From positions 273,877-337,876 of the forward strand of contig JAQGDQ010000167.1 of the NCBI GenBank assembly GCA_030141605.1: a DNA stretch of 64,000 bases. The letters run 5' to 3'. The notes under the pieces were generated by a model that saw only the letters and a list, made by a program, of their open reading frames with translations, had not been told where the DNA came from and made no database searches. Positions 60,444 through 64,000 of the stretch are shown here, piece by piece. The position numbers and the translations under genes were made by a program. The first letter of the stretch is position 1. Each line of letters starts with the position of its first letter. This DNA comes from Tubiluchus corallicola. Lineage: Eukaryota; Priapulida; Priapulimorpha; Priapulimorphida; Tubiluchidae.

Positions 60444-61239
60444 ATTATTAATTGCCACCTACACTGATAGTTGCTGCAATACGGGTATGCGTGCATTTGG
60501 TGCTAGTTTCAGTCTGTAGCATGTGGAGAGCTATGTGGATGCAGAATATATGAAGCAATAGAAGGACGAGCAGGGTGATTATTTGTTGCATTTCGTGAAA
60601 GCATATGTGGTTAGAATCAATGTTAATTTGATAGAAAGATTTTCTTTGGTCTTCTGAAAAGTCAAGAGTTGCAGAATTTCTTCCGAATTTGGTATGAATG
60701 TCAAAATTTTATAATCAAAAACCAAAGGTTATTCGTGACAAAGGGTTACACTATGAAATTTCAAGGACAAAGCCAAGGTTAAATAATCACCTAGTGAAAG
60801 GAACTCGTGTGAGAAATGTTCCAAAGATGAAACAGTGCTAAAAAAACATAGAAGATGAGCCAGCTTTACGAAACCAAACTCAGAAAAATGTTAAATATTT
60901 CATGTGTAGGCCTAATAAAATTTGCAAGCAGTATCACAGTCTTCACAAGCTAATGTGAAGCGTGTTCCCACAGTTTTGACTATAGAGGTTTTTCTTGTTT
61001 GAATTCATAGTTTGTTTTTCTGAAGCTTCTGAAATTTGCATCATTTGTTTTTGACAGTAACATCTTTTTATCGTACAGCCACATATTATGCATATTATAT
61101 TGTATAGTCATTAATTATAGTATCTATTACTACTAGCAAGTATCATTGGGCAGCTAAAATCTCAATCAGTTTGATTAATAATATAATTGCAATAATCGAT
61201 CTGTATCTCATAATAGCTGTTATAACTAAGTAGCAGACG

Positions 61240-61356
61240 GTCAGTTTTTTTATATGTTTGATAGCAATTCTACCTGTATATAATTTTCTTTTTGTACTTG
61301 CCAATGTAAGTAATGTTATTCGCATATTTGCACAATAAATTGAATTGAATTGAATT
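61240..61356 (+). mobile_element. LINE-like 3' end with (TTGAA)n tail
   Basis: TTGCACAATAAATTGAATTG, followed by further TTGAA units, closes a segment containing CTTTTTGTACTTGCCAATGT. AATAAA followed by short TTGAA repeats is a common 3' end of LINE/CR1-RTE-type retroelements. Only a short fragment, with no reverse transcriptase. Left boundary uncertain. Confidence 0.45.
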
Positions 61357-61933
61357 ATTATAAATGTTTTTCGTCACAGTAACTTGCGTGGTTGATTGGC
61401 AAAATCGCATTTCAGTGCTGATCTTAAAATGCATTGATATGCTTCCCAAGAAAATTGTGCATAAGGATAGGCAAAGATTTTTAAACACTAGACTCATACG
61501 TAAGATAATACTGACATTGTGAAGAATCATACACAGCTTTCTAATAATTAGGTATATCGAGTATTTTAAGCAAACACTTGCACAACAGACCTAACTCACC
61601 TTCACAGTATATCGCGGATCATTATTGCTTTCAAAATATGAATCCAGAAAATTTCTTGTTTTTTATTGATTTCTGACATATTTTAGTGCCACAACTTTCA
61701 GTTGCAAGAAAGACGAGACACAATGAGCCAAAATTCCTTCTTAGATACTATTCGTGAGAGGAGATGCTGCACAAAAGATTTTCTAAAGACAGCGCAACTT
61801 AATTTCCTTTTCATGCGTACACATTTTTGCATTCATTTTAAGGTTGGGATTTTTCGGTAAAAGTATTGATTTTTCAATTTTCTTGAAAGTTGAGCTTTTG
61901 TCAAGTAACTGCTTTTTGTGTGAATACCAAATA

Positions 61934-61942
61934 TATATAAAG
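61934..61942 (+). promoter_or_regulatory. TATA box of the GPCR gene
   Basis: TATATAAAG lies 107-115 bp upstream of the GPCR ATG. A start site about 30 bp downstream would give a short 5' UTR of about 85 nt with no intron. The minimal frame at 61955 (ATG to TGA, four codons) would fall just before or at that start site. Confidence 0.55.
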
Positions 61943-62048
61943 ACATCGGGCGAAATGGATAAGCAGTGAGACGCAGTCTGAAGTTTGTCACAACTTGTAA
62001 AAGTGTTCTAGATTTTCGTGAAATTTACAGTCCTGTTACTGAAAGAAA

Positions 62049-63011
62049 ATGAACAACATTTCTGAAAAACAGCTGTCAAACTATACCGACTCTTTCAACT
62101 ATGCAGCTGCATTTGTATTTTCCAACATTGGCATATCCATTCTCATTGCAGCCAGTAACGCTCTTGTGATGGCTGCACTTATCACCGAAAAGCAGTTTCA
62201 CAAGGTGGCATACGCTTTCGTCGCAAACCTGGCAATTGCAGACTTCATGACAGGAATGTTTATGCTGTATAACACGCTGTCGATATTGGTACCAGAACTG
62301 CTGAACTCAAAGTACGCTTGCCTGACAGTGTATATGGGATGTATCCTTTCTGGACACCTGTCAATTCTGAGCATTGTTTTGATTGCAGCCGATCTATACG
62401 TGAAAATCGTCCATTCTCTCAAGTATCACGAAATCATGACAAGCAAACATGCAGGGCTCTTAATACTTGGTACGTGGGTGGTCTCGCTAACGACGACGTC
62501 TTTGCCGTATTTGGGCTGGTCGAACGACTATCCGGGCATATATGCTTGCCTCTTTTTAACGGTTCTCCCACCCAGTTATCTCTTCTTTTGGTTTGTTGTC
62601 AATTTTGTCATCCCAACATCCGCTTTTGTTTTCATGTACCTTCACATAACAAGCATAGCTCGTCACCATTCCAAGCAGATTGCCATCCAAGCCCAGGTAG
62701 GTCACAGTGGTGGTGCAGGAGGTCCGACTCAAATGCAGCTTATAAATAGAGAACTGAAGATGATGATCACGACTATGATCGTACTACTTACGTTTATTGG
62801 ATGTTGGTCGCCATTAGCCGTCGTCGTCTTAGTAGACATTTACTCTTTTCTCGTTCATCCTGAAACGGCAACCCACGCAGACATAATGGTGGTGGCTTTG
62901 TTCGTCTACTGCAACTCGTTTTTCAACCCGATCATATATGGCATAAGAGATCGCAACTTTCGCAGGGCGTATCGTAAAGTTATCTGCTGCGAAAGACCTC
63001 AGCAATGGTAA
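62049..63011 (+). CDS. Class A (rhodopsin-like) GPCR, single exon, 320 aa
   Basis: A seven-transmembrane receptor of the plasma membrane; ligand unknown. Seven hydrophobic segments are clear. N-glycosylation sites are at Asn3 (NIS) and Asn11 (NYT). Class A landmarks are Asn37 (SNALV, TM1), LAIAD with Asp65 (TM2), Cys91 (TM3) with Cys167 in loop 2, Trp143 (TM4), CWSP at 252-255 (TM6) and NPIIY at 293-297 (TM7), then helix 8 with Cys313-Cys314, a likely palmitoylation site. The DRY position reads DLY (115-117): the arginine is replaced by leucine. TM5 lacks the usual central Pro pattern but has IPTSAFVFMYLHI followed by ARHHSKQIA, reminiscent of the melanocortin/lysophospholipid/cannabinoid/adenosine group; loop 2 LGW fits too. 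That assignment is tentative. The intact frame, TATA box and AATAAA argue for a real gene rather than a retrocopy fossil. It lies downstream of, or nested within, DDX20 on the same strand. Confidence 0.93.
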   Translation: MNNISEKQLSNYTDSFNYAAAFVFSNIGISILIAASNALVMAALITEKQFHKVAYAFVANLAIADFMTGMFMLYNTLSILVPELLNSKYACLTVYMGCILSGHLSILSIVLIAADLYVKIVHSLKYHEIMTSKHAGLLILGTWVVSLTTTSLPYLGWSNDYPGIYACLFLTVLPPSYLFFWFVVNFVIPTSAFVFMYLHITSIARHHSKQIAIQAQVGHSGGAGGPTQMQLINRELKMMITTMIVLLTFIGCWSPLAVVVLVDIYSFLVHPETATHADIMVVALFVYCNSFFNPIIYGIRDRNFRRAYRKVICCERPQQW

Positions 63012-64000
63012 CACTTAATACTATTACCAGTAAGGCTTGATATAAAAAGGCTCTGCAGTTGCTTGTATGTCAATGGTCATTATTTAAGCCAGGTGATTCA
63101 CCAAAACTGAGCTTCGTGAATGCTCAAAAGAGAATATTTAAGGTTCTCTTAAATAAATAATACGCAAGAGACACAAAAACAACCATTGTGATTCTGATTG
63201 CCATTGTGCTGTATCATTGTTATTATTTCGACATTGTGTACCCATAGTTTTCTCTGTATTGATGTATCTAATTTGACTAATTTCTTTGCTGATTAAAACA
63301 CTGCTGTTTTTACAAAATAATAAGTTGGTGGCAATTTTCATGAATTGTAATTTTCGGAAAAAAAGGCTTTTATTTTTGTAGAATATGCTGTAAAATTGCA
63401 AATTGTGGTAACTTACAACAACTTAGGACAGCAAAATAATTACTAGCAAATGTGAATGTTGATTTTCGTTTTCTTGTGCACTAGCAATTCAGAAATCAGC
63501 AGCAGAGTAAATAAGCAAAGAGAACTTAGCAACAACATTTTCACTTCTTGTGAGTATCAATATATTCACAATTATATTTAATTTTATTTAGTTATTATGG
63601 CTGTTTGTCTTTGAAGTGTCAGTTTTTCTCAGAGTTCTTTGTATTTTAAATATGGAAATTTTCGTACCCTCTGATAAGAACCGTAGCAAACATGTTTTTC
63701 GTATTGAAGTAATAAGTAGACTTTTACGTTTCAAAAACTACAGTAACTTTTTGGCAAAGTTTAAGCTATCAATTATTCTAGTCAGTAATGGATATTTGTA
63801 ACTTGATATTAGATATTCGTTGATTTGCATTGCTATCCTGTATGCTTTGTACTTGGATGTACTTAGTGCCATCTAGTGTTGAAAATTAATATATTACTGT
63901 GTTCATTGCCATTTAGTTTCTAAATTTCATTCTTAAATTTCTTTGATTTTCCCGTGTAACACAAACAGTCGCTTTTTTCTTATGGTTTGCTGAACAATGT
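63012..64000. other. 3' flank of the GPCR gene
   Basis: AT-rich. AATAAA at about 63152 is 140 bp after the stop and is the likely polyadenylation signal. A 61-codon frame at 63616-63801 shows nothing recognisable. No other gene seen. Confidence 0.6.
63152..63157 (+). terminator. Likely GPCR polyadenylation signal
   Basis: AATAAA within AAATAAATAATAC, about 140 bp downstream of the TAA stop. Confidence 0.5.

Larger units (their letters stand above)
60013..62048. other. Interval between last recognised DDX20 exon and the GPCR
   Basis: Two kb containing a hAT-type element (60065-60443), a LINE-like 3' tail (61335-61356) and the GPCR promoter. A weak in-phase candidate for a further DDX20 exon starts after an acceptor at 61379 and is open for about 46 codons to TGA (VTCVVDWQNRISVLILKC at its start), but similarity to the human tail is not convincing. 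Confidence 0.6.

Noticed and set aside
61380-61521. Candidate DDX20 C-terminal exon after an acceptor at 61379
   Set aside because: In phase and open for about 46 codons, but resemblance to the human tail (a short C-V-D-W-like stretch) is too slight to call.
62318-62749. 143-codon plus-strand frame overlapping the GPCR
   Set aside because: Alternate-frame shadow; the GPCR frame explains the sequence completely.

Overview
This is a stretch of nuclear DNA from an intron-rich, AT-rich animal genome. Genes are split into many short exons with GT-AG splice sites, introns run to several kb, and there are no operons or bacterial signals. The protein content is animal-specific: an inhibitory-type G-protein alpha subunit, a FAM120 protein, the Gemin3/DDX20 helicase of the SMN complex, and a class A GPCR. 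I cannot fix the phylum. Heavy MITE load, satellites and low GC suit an invertebrate, possibly a non-bilaterian, but that is a guess.

Layout. (1) 1-16572, minus strand: exons 1-5 of a Galpha(i) gene; the rest lies left of the window. Its large introns hold a hAT-type MITE, a 42-bp minisatellite, a 130-bp palindrome and dispersed repeats. (2) 16573-26456: a 10-kb gene desert with a CpG-richer candidate promoter near 18 kb, a 12-copy satellite of 146-147 bp units (18932-20662) and a hAT-type element. (3) 26457-50502, minus strand: a complete FAM120A-type gene. I reconstructed 18 coding exons whose phases all join, giving 1096 residues. Its introns carry at least eight non-autonomous DNA transposons with recognisable terminal repeats and target-site duplications, plus three tRNA-like SINE candidates. 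(4) 50503-51644: the head-to-head interval between FAM120A and DDX20. (5) 51645-60012, plus strand: eight exons covering the whole DDX20 helicase core. The first exon and the C-terminal tail are unresolved. (6) 62049-63011, plus strand: an intact single-exon GPCR of 320 residues with a TATA box about 110 bp upstream and a polyadenylation signal downstream.

The genes are not an obvious functional set. Galpha(i) and the GPCR both belong to G-protein signalling; FAM120A and DDX20 are both RNA-related. No linkage beyond proximity can be shown. I saw no convincing tRNA, rRNA, CRISPR, viral or toxin locus. The novelty here lies mainly in repeat architecture and in a GPCR with an altered DRY motif, rather than in a new multi-gene system.
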